DNA of 64,000 nucleotides, taken from contig NZ_CANKXG010000006.1 of the NCBI RefSeq assembly GCF_947487575.1, positions 1-64,000 of the forward strand. Direction: 5' to 3'. Positions 8,560-17,881 of the stretch are shown piece by piece (the first letter of the stretch is position 1; each line of letters begins with the position of its first letter). The position numbers and the translations under genes were made by a program. The notes under the pieces are model-generated. The model had not been told where the DNA came from, did no database searches, and saw only the letters and a list, made by a program, of their open reading frames with translations. Origin of the DNA: an uncultured Algibacter sp. (GTDB lineage Bacteria; Bacteroidota; Bacteroidia; Flavobacteriales; Flavobacteriaceae).

Positions 8560-9258
8560 CTAAAAAAACTCGGCCTCAAAAAGCTTAGAAAAGTGCTTTA
8601 ATAATTTCTCTTTAACCTCAGCTTCATCAACTTCCTTTTTTCCTAATTCAACGTTTAAAGACGTTACTGCCTTACCACGAATACCACAAGGAATCATTAA
8701 ATCAAAATAGCCCAAATTGGCATTGACGTTAAGCGCAAAACCATGCATAGTAACCCAACGGCTAGCACGAACGCCCATGGCACAAATTTTACGTGCAAAT
8801 GGTGTTCCTACATCTAACCAAACTCCTGTTTCGCCTGGGCTATGCTCGGCTTTTAAACCATATTCTGCCAGGGTTAGGATTATCATTTCTTCTAGAAAGC
8901 GCAGATATTTATGAATATCGGTAAAAAAATTATCTAAATCTAAAATAGGGTAACCTACAATTTGCCCGGGGCCATGATAGGTAATATCGCCACCACGGTT
9001 TACTTTATAAAAGCTTGCATTTTTTTCTTTTAATTGGGCTTCGTCAATTAACAGATTTGACATATCGCCACTTTTACCTAAAGTATAAACATGCGGGTGC
9101 TCTACAAATAAAAAATAATTGCTAGTTTCTATACCAGCATCTTCTCGCCTATTTTTAATTTTAGTATCTACAATACTTCTAAACAATTGCTCTTGGTAAT
9201 TCCAAGTTTGTTTGTAGTCTTTAAGCCCTAAATCTTGTAACTTAATGGTTTTATTCAA
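8560..9258 (-). CDS. lipB: Lipoyl(octanoyl) transferase
   Basis: LipB moves octanoate from acyl carrier protein to the lipoyl domains of 2-oxoacid dehydrogenases and GcvH, the first step of lipoate synthesis. The 232-residue protein shows 'RGGDITYHGPGQIVGYPILDL', 'GVWLD', 'KICAMGVRASRWVTMHGFALNVN' and the catalytic Cys/Lys region 'MIPCGIRGKAVTSL', all family hallmarks. The start codon is TTG, two bases after the stop of the upstream lipoprotein gene; no ATG fits the expected N-terminus MNKTIKLQDLG. It is probably translated from the same mRNA as that lipoprotein gene. Confidence 0.95.
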   Translation of the reverse strand: MNKTIKLQDLGLKDYKQTWNYQEQLFRSIVDTKIKNRREDAGIETSNYFLFVEHPHVYTLGKSGDMSNLLIDEAQLKEKNASFYKVNRGGDITYHGPGQIVGYPILDLDNFFTDIHKYLRFLEEMIILTLAEYGLKAEHSPGETGVWLDVGTPFARKICAMGVRASRWVTMHGFALNVNANLGYFDLMIPCGIRGKAVTSLNVELGKKEVDEAEVKEKLLKHFSKLFEAEFF

Positions 9259-9260
9259 AC

Positions 9261-10019
9261 TTAATTTTCTAGTACAATTTCTAAATTCATTACTTCTGGA
9301 TTTGTCATGTAATCCATTAAACCGTATTCAATTATAACGGTTTTACCATCAGCACTAAACAGCGCTTTATCATTTGATACAGATTTAACTCTTTTTGGGA
9401 AGTGATAATTAAGTTTATATTTAGAATTTGCAAACATCATTGCTGCTTGCCCTAAACTGTCAATAATTTGTTGTTGCACTTCTTTATCTATAACCTTTAC
9501 TGTTCTTTTAAAAACACCATTTTTAAACGAGTAACTTAAATTAGAATTTCCTCCTGAAGCCATAGACGAAAATGGATTTGTTGGGTCATTTGCTTTTACT
9601 ACACCTTTTCCTTTTAAATTACCAACGGCACTTACAGCTGAAAACATATCTTGTAATTCATCAGCATTTTTAAAATCAGTAAAAATTTCCATGTTGAATT
9701 TCTTTTCATTTTCATTCATTAACATGTGTACTGAAAATTGTTCTAAAGCTTTAAGTTGTTCTTGTTGTTCGGTTGTTAATTTAGCAATACTATCTCTTTT
9801 TTTATCAAAAATCTCCTTGAATGTAAATGTGGAATCCATATCCTTATCGCCTGAACCTTCAGCTAATTTATCTCCTGCCATTTGCATGATTTCAGAAGCA
9901 TCAAAACTAAATTCCATCTTACCAGAACCGTCTTCATTAAAATAAATACTTTCAGAAAATTGACAACCAACAAAAAATATAGTAATAAATACTAATAAGA
10001 AAAATTTAAGTCTGTTCAT
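9261..10019 (-). CDS. Lipoprotein of unknown function
   Basis: The 252-residue protein has a lipoprotein signal with lipobox FVGC (Cys19). The mature N-terminus 'SESIYFNEDGSGKMEFSFDASEIM' recalls secreted flavobacterial proteins that begin with an amphipathic beta segment. The rest is helix and strand with no recognisable catalytic motif. Its stop is two bases before the TTG start of lipB, so the two are probably cotranscribed, although a functional link with lipoylation is not evident. Confidence 0.75.
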   Translation of the reverse strand: MNRLKFFLLVFITIFFVGCQFSESIYFNEDGSGKMEFSFDASEIMQMAGDKLAEGSGDKDMDSTFTFKEIFDKKRDSIAKLTTEQQEQLKALEQFSVHMLMNENEKKFNMEIFTDFKNADELQDMFSAVSAVGNLKGKGVVKANDPTNPFSSMASGGNSNLSYSFKNGVFKRTVKVIDKEVQQQIIDSLGQAAMMFANSKYKLNYHFPKRVKSVSNDKALFSADGKTVIIEYGLMDYMTNPEVMNLEIVLEN

Positions 10020-10057
10020 TCTAAATAAATTAGTGTTATAATACAGACAAAGATAAT

Positions 10058-10216
10058 TTAATTTTTAGGATTATTAAGTATAACTAGTGCTGCTATAACT
10101 CCCGGTACCCAGTCACAAAGCCATAACAGGAAGACAATAATAATGGAGCCACAGCCCTTATCTATGACGGCTAAAGGAGGACAAATAATTGAGAGTAAAA
10201 CTCTGAAGAAACTCAT
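10058..10216 (-). CDS. YqaE/Pmp3-family small membrane protein
   Basis: This 52-residue reading frame encodes two hydrophobic segments joined by a short loop: an N-terminal one with LSIICPPLAVIDKGCG and a second with IVFLLWLCDWVPGVIAAL. The CPPLAV and W-x-PGVIAAL motifs are diagnostic of the YqaE/Pmp3 proteolipid family, whose members influence membrane potential and ion balance in yeast and are stress-induced in many organisms. The length is typical. The gene lies upstream of the lipoprotein-lipB pair on the same strand with a 38-base gap. Confidence 0.88.
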   Translation of the reverse strand: MSFFRVLLSIICPPLAVIDKGCGSIIIVFLLWLCDWVPGVIAALVILNNPKN

Positions 10217-10304
10217 GTTTGATTTAATTTAATACTGAAACAAGTTCAGCACATGTTGATGATTTTAATAGTTTGACGTAAAAGTTGATTGTTTGTTACA
10301 CCGT

Positions 10305-10403
10305 GCGCTAGGGATTGCAGTGGAAAGCCCACAGCGGAGGCACGGAGTGAGGACTTGTAACGAAAAGCCCGACCTCCCGATAGCTATCGGGAGTGGTAAC
10401 GCC
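10305..10403 (+). repeat. Dispersed intergenic repeat, copy A
   Basis: The element begins with GCGCTAGGGATTG, contains AAAGCCCGACC, a perfect palindrome CTCCCGATAGCTATCGGGAG (10374-10393), and ends with GGTAACGCC. Its ends are roughly inverted copies of each other. Copy B (13737-13842, opposite strand) and copy C (38734-38825) share these blocks. Such roughly 100-bp repeats occur in intergenic regions of many Flavobacteriaceae; no coding capacity is seen. Confidence 0.75.
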
Positions 10404-10409
10404 AAAAAA

Positions 10410-10443
10410 ATCATAAATCAATAATCGTAAATCGTGAATCAAA
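10410..10443 (+). repeat. Degenerate AATCR-type word repeat
   Basis: Short words of the type AATCA, AATCG and AAATC recur in the 34 bases before the lysS promoter. They form a low-complexity tract next to repeat copy A. No function is assigned. Confidence 0.45.
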
Positions 10444-10447
10444 TGTT

Positions 10448-10455
10448 TATCTTTG
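10448..10455 (+). promoter_or_regulatory. -7 promoter element of lysS
   Basis: TATCTTTG matches TAnnTTTG and lies 32 bases before the lysS ATG at 10488. This supports 10488 as the start, because a longer reading from 10434 would run through the promoter. No clear -33 TTG is seen. Confidence 0.5.
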
Positions 10456-10487
10456 TGGCTTTAAAATTTTCACACAGTAAATTGACT

Positions 10488-12182
10488 ATGTCGCAATTAT
10501 CAGAACAAGAACTTGTAAGAAGAGAAAAGTTAGCAAAATTACGTGATTTGGGCATAAACCCATATCCGGCAGATTTATATCCTGTAAAGGACACATCGAA
10601 ATCTATAAAACGTGATTTTAAGGAAAGAAACAAGGTTGTTATTGCAGGTAGATTAATGTCTAGACGCATTCAAGGCAGCGCTAGTTTTGCTGAATTACAG
10701 GATGCTGAGGGACGCATACAGGTGTATTTTAATAGAGATGAAATTTGTACTGGTGATGATAAAAGCAAGTACAATGATGTATATAAAAAATTGCTAGACA
10801 TTGGTGATTTTATTGGTATTGAAGGTGAATTATTCACAACTAAGGTTGGTGAAAAAAGTGTTAGAGTTAACCATTTTTCTTTGCTTAGTAAAGCTTTAAA
10901 ACCTTTACCATTACCAAGAACAGATGCTGAAGGCAAAGTGCATGATGCTTTTACTGACCCTGAGCAACGTTATAGACAACGTTATGCTGATCTAGTGGTA
11001 AACCCGCAAGTTAAAGAGGTGTTTGTAAAGCGTACCAAATTGTTTAATGCCATGCGTTCTTTCTTTAATGATGCTGGATATTTTGAAGTAGAAACGCCTG
11101 TATTACAGCCTATACCAGGTGGTGCAGCGGCGCGTCCGTTTATTACGCATCATAACGCTTTAGATATTCCTTTGTACATGCGAATTGCAAATGAGTTATA
11201 CCTAAAACGGTTAATTGTTGGTGGTTTTGACGGGGTTTATGAGTTTTCTAAAAACTTTAGAAACGAGGGTATGGACAGAACGCATAACCCAGAGTTTACT
11301 GCCATGGAAATCTATGTAGCCTATAAGGACTATAATTGGATGATGGATTTCTGTGAACAATTGCTAGAATACTGTGCAATTGCTGTAAACGGAAGTACGA
11401 AAGCTACTTTTGGCGAACATGAAATTGATTTTAAAGCGCCATACGCAAGAGTAACTATGGCAGATTCTATAAAGCATTTTACCGGTTTTGATATTACTGG
11501 AAAAAGCGAGGATGAAATAAGACATGCTGCTAAAGATTTAGGTGTTGAAGTTGATGCCACCATGGGAAAAGGAAAGCTTATTGATGAGATTTTTGGTGAG
11601 AAATGTGAAGGCAACTACATACAGCCAACTTACATAACAGACTACCCGAAAGAGATGAGCCCGTTGTGTAAAGAGCATCGTGATAATCCGGAATTAACTG
11701 AACGTTTTGAGCTTATGGTTTGTGGTAAAGAAATAGCAAACGCCTATTCTGAGCTTAATGACCCAATTGACCAACGTGAGCGTTTTGAACACCAACTTAA
11801 ATTAGCTGCAAAAGGTGACGATGAAGCCACCGAGTTTATAGATTACGATTTTTTACGCGCCTTAGAATACGGCATGCCTCCTACATCTGGTATGGGTATA
11901 GGTATGGATAGGCTAATTATGTTTTTAACAAATAATCAGTCTATACAAGAGGTTTTATTCTTTCCACAAATGCGCCCAGAGAAAAAAGCTATTGCTATTA
12001 GCGATGATGCAAAAGCTGTTTTTGAGGTTTTAAAGAAAGCTGAAAAACTAGAGCTTATTGACTTGAAATCTCAATCTGGTTTATCAAATAAAAAATGGGA
12101 TAAATCCATTAAAGAATTGACTAAAAATAATCTTGCAAAAGTTGAAAAGACAGATGAAGGATTATTTGTTAGTGCTGTTTAA
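10488..12182 (+). CDS. lysS: Lysyl-tRNA synthetase (class II)
   Basis: LysRS charges tRNA-Lys in the cytosol. The protein of about 564 residues has an N-terminal OB-fold anticodon-binding domain ('KVVIAGRLMSRRIQGSASFAELQD'), then the class II core with motif 1 near 'FVKRTKLFNAMRSFFNDAGYFEVETP', motif 2 'NFRNEGMDRTHNPEFT' and motif 3 'GMGIGMDRLIMF'. Some 65 extra residues follow the core, a C-terminal extension of lysine-rich helical sequence common in Bacteroidota LysRS. I chose ATG 10488 (MSQLSEQE) because a TATCTTTG promoter element sits within the longer reading. A strong terminator follows. Confidence 0.96.
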   Translation: MSQLSEQELVRREKLAKLRDLGINPYPADLYPVKDTSKSIKRDFKERNKVVIAGRLMSRRIQGSASFAELQDAEGRIQVYFNRDEICTGDDKSKYNDVYKKLLDIGDFIGIEGELFTTKVGEKSVRVNHFSLLSKALKPLPLPRTDAEGKVHDAFTDPEQRYRQRYADLVVNPQVKEVFVKRTKLFNAMRSFFNDAGYFEVETPVLQPIPGGAAARPFITHHNALDIPLYMRIANELYLKRLIVGGFDGVYEFSKNFRNEGMDRTHNPEFTAMEIYVAYKDYNWMMDFCEQLLEYCAIAVNGSTKATFGEHEIDFKAPYARVTMADSIKHFTGFDITGKSEDEIRHAAKDLGVEVDATMGKGKLIDEIFGEKCEGNYIQPTYITDYPKEMSPLCKEHRDNPELTERFELMVCGKEIANAYSELNDPIDQRERFEHQLKLAAKGDDEATEFIDYDFLRALEYGMPPTSGMGIGMDRLIMFLTNNQSIQEVLFFPQMRPEKKAIAISDDAKAVFEVLKKAEKLELIDLKSQSGLSNKKWDKSIKELTKNNLAKVEKTDEGLFVSAV

Positions 12183-12488
12183 TTTCTTACCAAGATATAA
12201 AGCATTAAAAAAGCCAGTAATTTAAAATTACTGGCTTTTTTTAAAACTAACTAAATATATTAACTAAACTCAATACAAATATCAGTTAATTATACAGGCT
12301 TGGTGTTGTCTTTTAGAAATGTTTAACAATAGTTATTGGTATTTTAATTTTTATTTAAGATTTGATTATTTGTTATGTTAATTTTTTTAAGAAAAGACTA
12401 GTTTAGACTTGCAACTAATAAAACAAGCCCAGATAGAATTATTAAACACATAATTAATACTTATTCAAACTTTACCTATTTTTACACA
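12183..12488. other. Non-coding gap between lysS and the next gene
   Basis: Apart from the lysS terminator, I see only AT-rich sequence. A weak promoter-like TATTTTTA lies at 12478-12485, seven to ten bases before the next ATG, without a supporting -33 element. No RNA gene or repeat was recognised. Confidence 0.6.
12207..12243 (+). terminator. Rho-independent terminator of lysS
   Basis: AGCCAGTAATT pairs with AATTACTGGCT around a short AT loop and is followed by seven or more T residues; A residues on the left side extend the pairing. Confidence 0.92.
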
Positions 12489-13706
12489 ATGCTAAAAAAA
12501 AGACTATTTGTTTTACTCTATTTATGTAGTTTAATTATAACCGCGCAAAAACAAGATAGCCTATCATTTAAAAATGGAATAGATAACCCGAGTATATTAT
12601 CCACTCATCATTTTGGTATATTTAGTTCAAGGATAAACACCAATTTTAAGTATACTCCTCCAAAAAAAACCATATTAGCAGTCCATTATACTAGCGGAAA
12701 TAATTTTCATCCTTTTGTTGAGGCATATTACCCAAAAGACCCAGCAATTAGAGAGCATCTTAGTCAATTTAAGTGGCATGACCGCCCTTTTAGTTTTATT
12801 AATCAAGACATAACACCTGCCGATTATTTAAACATTGTTATCGATGCCGTTATTAAAGAGTTTAGAGTTACCACAAACATCCCAATAAACAAACAACACG
12901 AATTAGGCATTACCCTTCGCTCCTATTTAATAACCAAAGGAAAATACCCGTTTTCACTTTTCACCAGTGATGAAAGTATTGAATGGTTTCATAGCAACGT
13001 AGCTGGTGGCGAAGACCCTTTCGGGAGGAGATACTATGGGCTCAATCAAGTTAATTTCAAATATCTTGATAGAAACGGCAACACTCTAGAGCTAAAAAAC
13101 AACGATTTTTTTATTGGCGGACTTGAAATAAATCACCACTATTACCCAAAGCTATCCATAAATAAAACCCGAAATATATTTCTTAATTTTGGCACACATT
13201 TAGGATGGAATACTTCAAAATTCAATGCATCAATAGATGTTGGTATTTCCGCAAACGCCATTAAAAAACTTGTACTCAAAAACAATCATGAGCTTAATTT
13301 TGCCCTTGGCGCTAATTTGTTACGCAAAAACATCATTAACTTTAAAGAAGTTATTGACCTAGGCAACAATCCATATCTAGGAACTCTTGAGGCCGAAGTA
13401 GAAATCACCAAATACACAAAAAAAGGTAACTTCAACGCTTTTGGTATTAATTATCATATTCAAACCCGGTATAACAAAAAATCTGAAGCCGAATATTACA
13501 AGCTATTAGGCAAATGGCGCGAAATTAATGGCGGTTGGCAAAACGGCGTTTTCACACTCTACGAACCGCTTTCCAGCTGGAATTTCATTTACACATACGG
13601 CACACCCAAATACCTACTTACACTCTTTGTAAAAGAAGACTTAAGAGTAAACAACGCCCCCGATTTTCAAACAGGCATAAGTTTAAAATTCCCTCTATCT
13701 AAATAA
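12489..13706 (+). CDS. Predicted outer-membrane beta-barrel protein of unknown function
   Basis: The 405-residue protein starts with a signal peptide (residues 1-19, ending ITAQ). The mature part is dominated by alternating hydrophobic/polar strands with frequent aromatic residues ('TNFKYTPPKKTILAVHYTSG', 'NIFLNFGTHLGWNTSKFNASIDVGIS', 'NFIYTYGTPKYLLTLFVKEDL') and ends in a strand (ISLKFPLSK), a pattern typical of outer-membrane barrels. I do not recognise a specific family. It stands alone between the lysS terminator and repeat copy B. Confidence 0.7.
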   Translation: MLKKRLFVLLYLCSLIITAQKQDSLSFKNGIDNPSILSTHHFGIFSSRINTNFKYTPPKKTILAVHYTSGNNFHPFVEAYYPKDPAIREHLSQFKWHDRPFSFINQDITPADYLNIVIDAVIKEFRVTTNIPINKQHELGITLRSYLITKGKYPFSLFTSDESIEWFHSNVAGGEDPFGRRYYGLNQVNFKYLDRNGNTLELKNNDFFIGGLEINHHYYPKLSINKTRNIFLNFGTHLGWNTSKFNASIDVGISANAIKKLVLKNNHELNFALGANLLRKNIINFKEVIDLGNNPYLGTLEAEVEITKYTKKGNFNAFGINYHIQTRYNKKSEAEYYKLLGKWREINGGWQNGVFTLYEPLSSWNFIYTYGTPKYLLTLFVKEDLRVNNAPDFQTGISLKFPLSK

Positions 13707-13736
13707 TTCGCAGCAATTCTGTATTATTATAGTGGT

Positions 13737-13842
13737 TGGGCGTTACCACTCCCGATAGCTATCGGGAGGTCGGGCTTTCACTACTCGCTTCCTCCTGCGT
13801 CGGCGAGCTCAAACATGCCGTTCAATCCCTAACGCAAACCCG
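13737..13842 (-). repeat. Dispersed intergenic repeat, copy B
   Basis: On the minus strand it reads GCGTTAGGGATTGAA near its start, AAAGCCCGACC, then the same perfect palindrome as copy A (13749-13768), and ends GGTAACGCCC. It lies between the barrel protein gene and the Spy-like gene. The central part differs from copies A and C, whereas the ends are conserved. Confidence 0.75.
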
Positions 13843-13955
13843 TTTCCATAATAAAAACACAAATATGTTAATATGTCGTTAAAATCCTCAGGCATATTAA
13901 ACCCTTTTAAACTTTTAAAGTCCAAAAGACAAATACATATAAAAACAATATAAAA

Positions 13956-14426
13956 ATGAAAAAACTAATAATTATCGCATTAGCACTTGTAAGCTTACAA
14001 GCTATAGCACAAGAAGGGAAAAAAGAAAAACAAAACAAACCTGAAAGAGCAGAAAAAATGATGAATCTTCCTGCTGAAGATATTGCCACTCTAAAAACAA
14101 AGAAAATGACTTTGTTTTTAGATTTAAACGAATCTCAACAAGCTAAGATTCAGAAAATAAATTTAGAAAATGCCACAAAAAGAAAAGAAATGATGGCAAA
14201 ACGTAAAGCCAAAAAAGAAAATGGCGATGCTAAAAGGCCAACGCCAGAGCAACGTTTAAAAATGGAAAATGCCAGATTAGATTACAAAATTGCTATGAAA
14301 GCTAAAATGAAAACCATTTTAAATGATGAGCAATATGCTAAATGGGAAAAGGCACAAATACGAAAAGCAAAAAAAGGAAAAGAGAAAATTAAAGCCAAAA
14401 AAAAAGGTGCTAACAAAAAATATTAG
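13956..14426 (+). CDS. Secreted, very basic Spy/CpxP-like helical protein
   Basis: The 156-residue protein has a signal peptide (residues 1-18, ending AIAQ). The mature part is almost wholly helical and rich in Lys, with the LTxxQ-like element 'FLDLNESQQAKIQKINLENATKRKEMMAKRKAK' and a second 'TPEQRLKMENARLDYKIAMKAKMKTILNDEQYAKWEKA'. This pattern of short helices ending in 'LNDEQYAKWEK' is typical of flavobacterial Spy/CpxP-like proteins, periplasmic chaperone-like or metal-responsive factors. The tail 'AKKGKEKIKAKKKGANKKY' is strongly positive. It ends at a bidirectional terminator shared with hemL. Confidence 0.8.
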   Translation: MKKLIIIALALVSLQAIAQEGKKEKQNKPERAEKMMNLPAEDIATLKTKKMTLFLDLNESQQAKIQKINLENATKRKEMMAKRKAKKENGDAKRPTPEQRLKMENARLDYKIAMKAKMKTILNDEQYAKWEKAQIRKAKKGKEKIKAKKKGANKKY

Positions 14427-14467
14427 AAAAATTTTTGTTGGTTAATTTGATTATAGTTTAGTTGATG

Positions 14468-14502
14468 AAAAACGCATCCCAATAATTGGGATGCGTTTTT
14501 TA
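14468..14502. terminator. Bidirectional terminator between the Spy-like gene and hemL
   Basis: AAAAACGCATCCC pairs perfectly with GGGATGCGTTTTT around the 7-base loop AATAATT; A and T tracts on both sides let it work in both directions for the two convergent genes. Confidence 0.92.
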
Positions 14503-14503
14503 T

Positions 14504-15790
14504 TTATAGTGTTTTCGCAACCGTATTCACAGCAGTAATCGTAAAATCTAAATCCTCATAACTTAATGCATCTGTTAAAAACCAAGTTTCAAAAGCGCTA
14601 GGTGCAATATATACCCCTTCATTTAGCATACCGTGAAAGAATTTTTTAAATGTATCATTATTGCCTTTTGCAGCTGTATCAAAGTCAATAACATCTGCTT
14701 CATCAAAATGCACAGAAATCATAGAACCTACTCTATTAATAGTATGCGTAATATTATTATCAATCAAAACCTTGGAGATACCTTCGTGCAAATAGGCTGT
14801 TTTTTCCTCAAGTCTATTAAACACTTGAGTATCCGTATTTAATTCGGTAAGCATTGCTAGTCCAGCAGCCATAGCTAACGGATTTCCGCTTAAAGTCCCT
14901 GCTTGGTATACAGGCCCTAAGGGCGCTAAATGATTCATAATCTCATTTCTAGCAGCAAAGGCACCAACTGGCAACCCACCACCAATCACTTTACCAAAAC
15001 ATACAATATCAGCTTGTATTCCAAACAATTCTTGTACACCACCTTTAGCTAAACGAAATCCCGTCATCACCTCATCAAAAACTAATAATATATCATTGGC
15101 ATCACATAAATCTCTTAATGCTTGCAAAAAGCCTTCTTTAGGCGGAATACACCCCATATTTCCAGCAACAGGCTCAATGATAATACAGGCTATTTCATTC
15201 TTATTAGAATTTATAAGCTCAGATACATTATCAATATCATTATATCTAGCCAGCAATGTATCCTTAGCAGTTCCTTGTGTAACACCCGGACTATTAGGTG
15301 TTCCAAATGTGCTTGCACCACTTCCTGCCTGAATTAAAAACGAATCTGAATGCCCGTGATAACACCCTGCAAACTTGATAATTTTATCTTTCCCTGTAAA
15401 ACCTCTTGCTAAACGCACCGCACTCATACAAGCTTCAGTACCAGAATTCACAAAACGAATTTTATCAACATTAGGCACCATAGAAACTGCTAATTCTGCA
15501 ATTTTCGTTTCAATTTCGGTTGGCATTCCAAACGAGGTTCCTTTTTTCGCTTTTTCAACAACCGCATTCACAACAGGTTCGTGAGCATGACCTAAAATCA
15601 TAGGCCCCCAAGAATTTATGTAATCAACTAATCGATTTCCATCTTCATCATACAAATACGCTCCTTTTGCCTCTTTTACAAAAATAGGTGTTCCACCAAC
15701 TCCTTTAAACGCCCTAACCGGAGAGTTTACACCTCCTGGAATTACTTTTTCTGCTTCTGCGAACAACGCACTGCTTCTCTTATAAATCAT
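14504..15790 (-). CDS. hemL: Glutamate-1-semialdehyde 2,1-aminomutase
   Basis: HemL is a PLP enzyme that turns glutamate-1-semialdehyde into 5-aminolevulinate in the C5 route to heme. The 428-residue length is standard. Visible features: '[13 protein letters not shown]' near residues 21-33, '[16 protein letters not shown]' (115-130), 'FDEVMTGFR' (238-246), and the PLP lysine in '[15 protein letters not shown]' (Lys267). It is the first of a set of minus-strand genes reading toward the shared terminator; the gene upstream of it is a glucosaminidase lipoprotein nine bases away, so they may be cotranscribed. Confidence 0.97.
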   Translation of the reverse strand: MIYKRSSALFAEAEKVIPGGVNSPVRAFKGVGGTPIFVKEAKGAYLYDEDGNRLVDYINSWGPMILGHAHEPVVNAVVEKAKKGTSFGMPTEIETKIAELAVSMVPNVDKIRFVNSGTEACMSAVRLARGFTGKDKIIKFAGCYHGHSDSFLIQAGSGASTFGTPNSPGVTQGTAKDTLLARYNDIDNVSELINSNKNEIACIIIEPVAGNMGCIPPKEGFLQALRDLCDANDILLVFDEVMTGFRLAKGGVQELFGIQADIVCFGKVIGGGLPVGAFAARNEIMNHLAPLGPVYQAGTLSGNPLAMAAGLAMLTELNTDTQVFNRLEEKTAYLHEGISKVLIDNNITHTINRVGSMISVHFDEADVIDFDTAAKGNNDTFKKFFHGMLNEGVYIAPSAFETWFLTDALSYEDLDFTITAVNTVAKTL

Positions 15791-15799
15791 GAATTCTTA

Positions 15800-16588
15800 T
15801 TAATTTTTTGATGATGGTTTTACAACTAATACTTGCCCAATACTTAAAGCTGAATCACGTAAACCATTTATATTTTGAAGTTTTTCTACTGAAATATTAT
15901 AGCGTTTGGAAATAGAATACAAAGTATCACCCTTAACAACTGTACAAGTCTCTGCCTCATTAACCACGGGGCTTTTATATTTAACATAAGTATCACCCAT
16001 AACTTCTTTATCAAACTCATACAACTTATAACGCTCAATTAAACTAATAAGCTTTTGTGGGTATTTTTTATCGGTAGCATATCCAGCTGCTTTCAAACCT
16101 TTTGCCCAACCTTTATAGTCTTCTTTTTTTAACTTGAAAAGTTTTGAGTAACGCTTTCTTTCACTTAAAAATAAAGAATGATCTCTAAATGAATACTTAG
16201 CATCTTTATATTTTCTGAAACATTCTTGTTTTTTATCATCATCATGATAGATTTTTTTACCCGTCCAACCATGACATTTTATTCCAAAATGATTATTAGC
16301 CTCAACAGATAATCTACCCTTTCCTGAACCAGATTCTAAAATACCTTGAGCCAAAGTGATACTTGCAGGTATATCGTATAGACTCATTTCTTGTTGTGCC
16401 GTAGTTTTATGAACATCAATATAACGCTCTGTATTATTAGCATAAACTTTAGTTGCGGAATCGGCAGTTTCTTTTTGTTTATCTACTTGCTTCGTAGTAT
16501 TACCAGCCTTTCTCGTGACAATGCCTTTTTTAGATTTACAGCTAAAAAGGACACAACTAAAACATAAGATTACAATTATTCTATTCAT
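15800..16588 (-). CDS. Glucosaminidase-domain lipoprotein with LysM
   Basis: The 262-residue protein is probably a peptidoglycan hydrolase. It has a lipoprotein signal with lipobox LFSC (about residue 17). A glucosaminidase domain (PF01832) covers about residues 65-195: 'IPASITLAQGILESGSGKGRLSVEANNHFGIKCHG', where the Glu of LESGSG is the expected catalytic acid, and 'CFRKYKDAKYSFRDHSLFL'. A single LysM repeat closes the protein ('VVKGDTLYSISKRYNISVEKLQNINGL'). The start is the ATG at 16588; one codon further upstream is TTG. It is likely envelope-attached and acts on N-acetylglucosaminyl bonds. Confidence 0.9.
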   Translation of the reverse strand: MNRIIVILCFSCVLFSCKSKKGIVTRKAGNTTKQVDKQKETADSATKVYANNTERYIDVHKTTAQQEMSLYDIPASITLAQGILESGSGKGRLSVEANNHFGIKCHGWTGKKIYHDDDKKQECFRKYKDAKYSFRDHSLFLSERKRYSKLFKLKKEDYKGWAKGLKAAGYATDKKYPQKLISLIERYKLYEFDKEVMGDTYVKYKSPVVNEAETCTVVKGDTLYSISKRYNISVEKLQNINGLRDSALSIGQVLVVKPSSKN

Positions 16589-16592
16589 CAAT

Positions 16593-17504
16593 CTAAATAA
16601 TTACTGGTAAATTTTTCTTTTTTAAAACCACATTCATCCCATCAATGCCTTGTAAACCACCAGTATGAATGGTTAATAGTTTTGAACCTTCAGGAAAATA
16701 ACCATTTTTAATTAAATCAAAAATTCCAAACAGCGTTTTACCTGTATAAACAGGATCTAACGGCACTCCTTGATTTATCTTAAACCGATTGATAAACGCC
16801 ACTAATTCTTCATTTATTTTAGCGTAACCACCAAAATGGTAGTCGGTAATTAATTTCCAATTGGTTTGCGTTACAAATTTACTAATATCTTCCTTTAAAA
16901 AATCTCCTTTTAGGGCAGGAAAACCTAAAACTTGTTGACTGGGTTTTGAACAATTTATAAGTCCAGAAATTGTACCTCCCGTACCTACCGAACAACAGAT
17001 ATAATCAAAGGCTTCATCATCTTTATTTAAAATTTCTTCGCAACCTTTAACAGCTAATGCGTTTGTTCCACCTTCTGGAATTAGGTAAAATTCACCAAAC
17101 TCATCTTCTAAAGATTTTAAAAAAATTTCAGAAGTTTTATTTCTATAAACTTCACGAGACACAAATTTAAATTGCATACCATTTTCTTTTGCAAAGCTTA
17201 AGGTTGGATTATTTTCTATTTTATTTTGCAGTTCATCACCTCTAATAATTCCAATAGTATTAAATCCGATTATATTCCCAGCAGAAGCTACCGCAGCAAT
17301 ATGATTTGAAAATGCACCTCCAAAAGTCAACAGGGTTTTAAAACTTGTTTTTTCGGCTTTTAAAAGATTATATTTAAGTTTTCTGTATTTATTTCCTGAA
17401 ACAAAGGAATGAAGTTTATCTTCACGCTTTAAATACAGTTCAACACCCTTTGCATTAGGAAGGTTTACTCGCTCATTTACTGTATTTTCAAACTCAAATT
17501 TCAT
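16593..17504 (-). CDS. 1-aminocyclopropane-1-carboxylate deaminase/D-cysteine desulfhydrase-like PLP enzyme
   Basis: The 303-residue protein belongs to the fold-type II PLP enzymes. The PLP lysine is in 'SGNKYRKLKYNLL' (Lys39), followed by 'TFGGAFSNHIAAVASAG' with the Ser-Asn-His loop and the glycine-rich phosphate loop 'CSVGTGGTISGLI'. These motifs define the ACC deaminase/D-cysteine desulfhydrase group; which substrate is used cannot be decided from sequence alone, and D-cysteine desulfhydrase is more common in such bacteria. Its start overlaps the stop of the upstream HExxH protein gene by 11 bases, indicating translational coupling. Confidence 0.88.
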   Translation of the reverse strand: MKFEFENTVNERVNLPNAKGVELYLKREDKLHSFVSGNKYRKLKYNLLKAEKTSFKTLLTFGGAFSNHIAAVASAGNIIGFNTIGIIRGDELQNKIENNPTLSFAKENGMQFKFVSREVYRNKTSEIFLKSLEDEFGEFYLIPEGGTNALAVKGCEEILNKDDEAFDYICCSVGTGGTISGLINCSKPSQQVLGFPALKGDFLKEDISKFVTQTNWKLITDYHFGGYAKINEELVAFINRFKINQGVPLDPVYTGKTLFGIFDLIKNGYFPEGSKLLTIHTGGLQGIDGMNVVLKKKNLPVII

Positions 17505-17832
17505 TAGCGCTAAGATACTTCAAAAAACTCCAAATTAAACGGTTTTGAAGGTATTCTAAATTTGCCTGATTGCAATAGGCTTCTCTTTCAAATGAAATAT
17601 TTCTATAAGCCTTTTGCCAATTTCTGTATTTTACTAATCGTATTAAAAACTCTATCACATAGAACACATAAAAAGGAATAACCAAAAGTTCTAACTGCTG
17701 TTTTAAATGAATTTTTTCATGATTAATTAAAACTTTATTCTCTTTTAATTGCTTGGTTTTCAAAAACACAAAGGGGAATATAGTCATTCCGGTATAGCCT
17801 TTAGGTACTAAATATTTCGAAATAAAAATCAT
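17494..17832 (-). CDS. Small membrane protein with HExxH motif
   Basis: This 112-residue protein contains 'NHEKIHLKQQLELL' (HEKIH fits the zinc-protease signature HExxH), a hydrophobic segment 'LVIPFYVFYVIEFLIRLV' and, about 30-35 residues after HExxH, 'FEREAY', whose glutamate could be a third zinc ligand as in gluzincins. That arrangement suggests a minimal membrane metalloprotease or a relic of the M56-like family. No further domain is present. Its stop overlaps the start of the PLP enzyme gene. Confidence 0.6.
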   Translation of the reverse strand: MIFISKYLVPKGYTGMTIFPFVFLKTKQLKENKVLINHEKIHLKQQLELLVIPFYVFYVIEFLIRLVKYRNWQKAYRNISFEREAYCNQANLEYLQNRLIWSFLKYLSANEI

Positions 17833-17881
17833 ATTTATAGTATTTCAAAAATCAACCCAATTTACATTATATTTGTTATTA

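Noticed and set aside
10305-10403. Integron attC-like site, because of GTTAGGG and GTAACGCC ends
   Set aside because: In attC sites the outer motifs read AAC near the 5-prime end and GTT near the 3-prime end. Here the polarity is reversed, no integrase gene is present and copies lie in both orientations.
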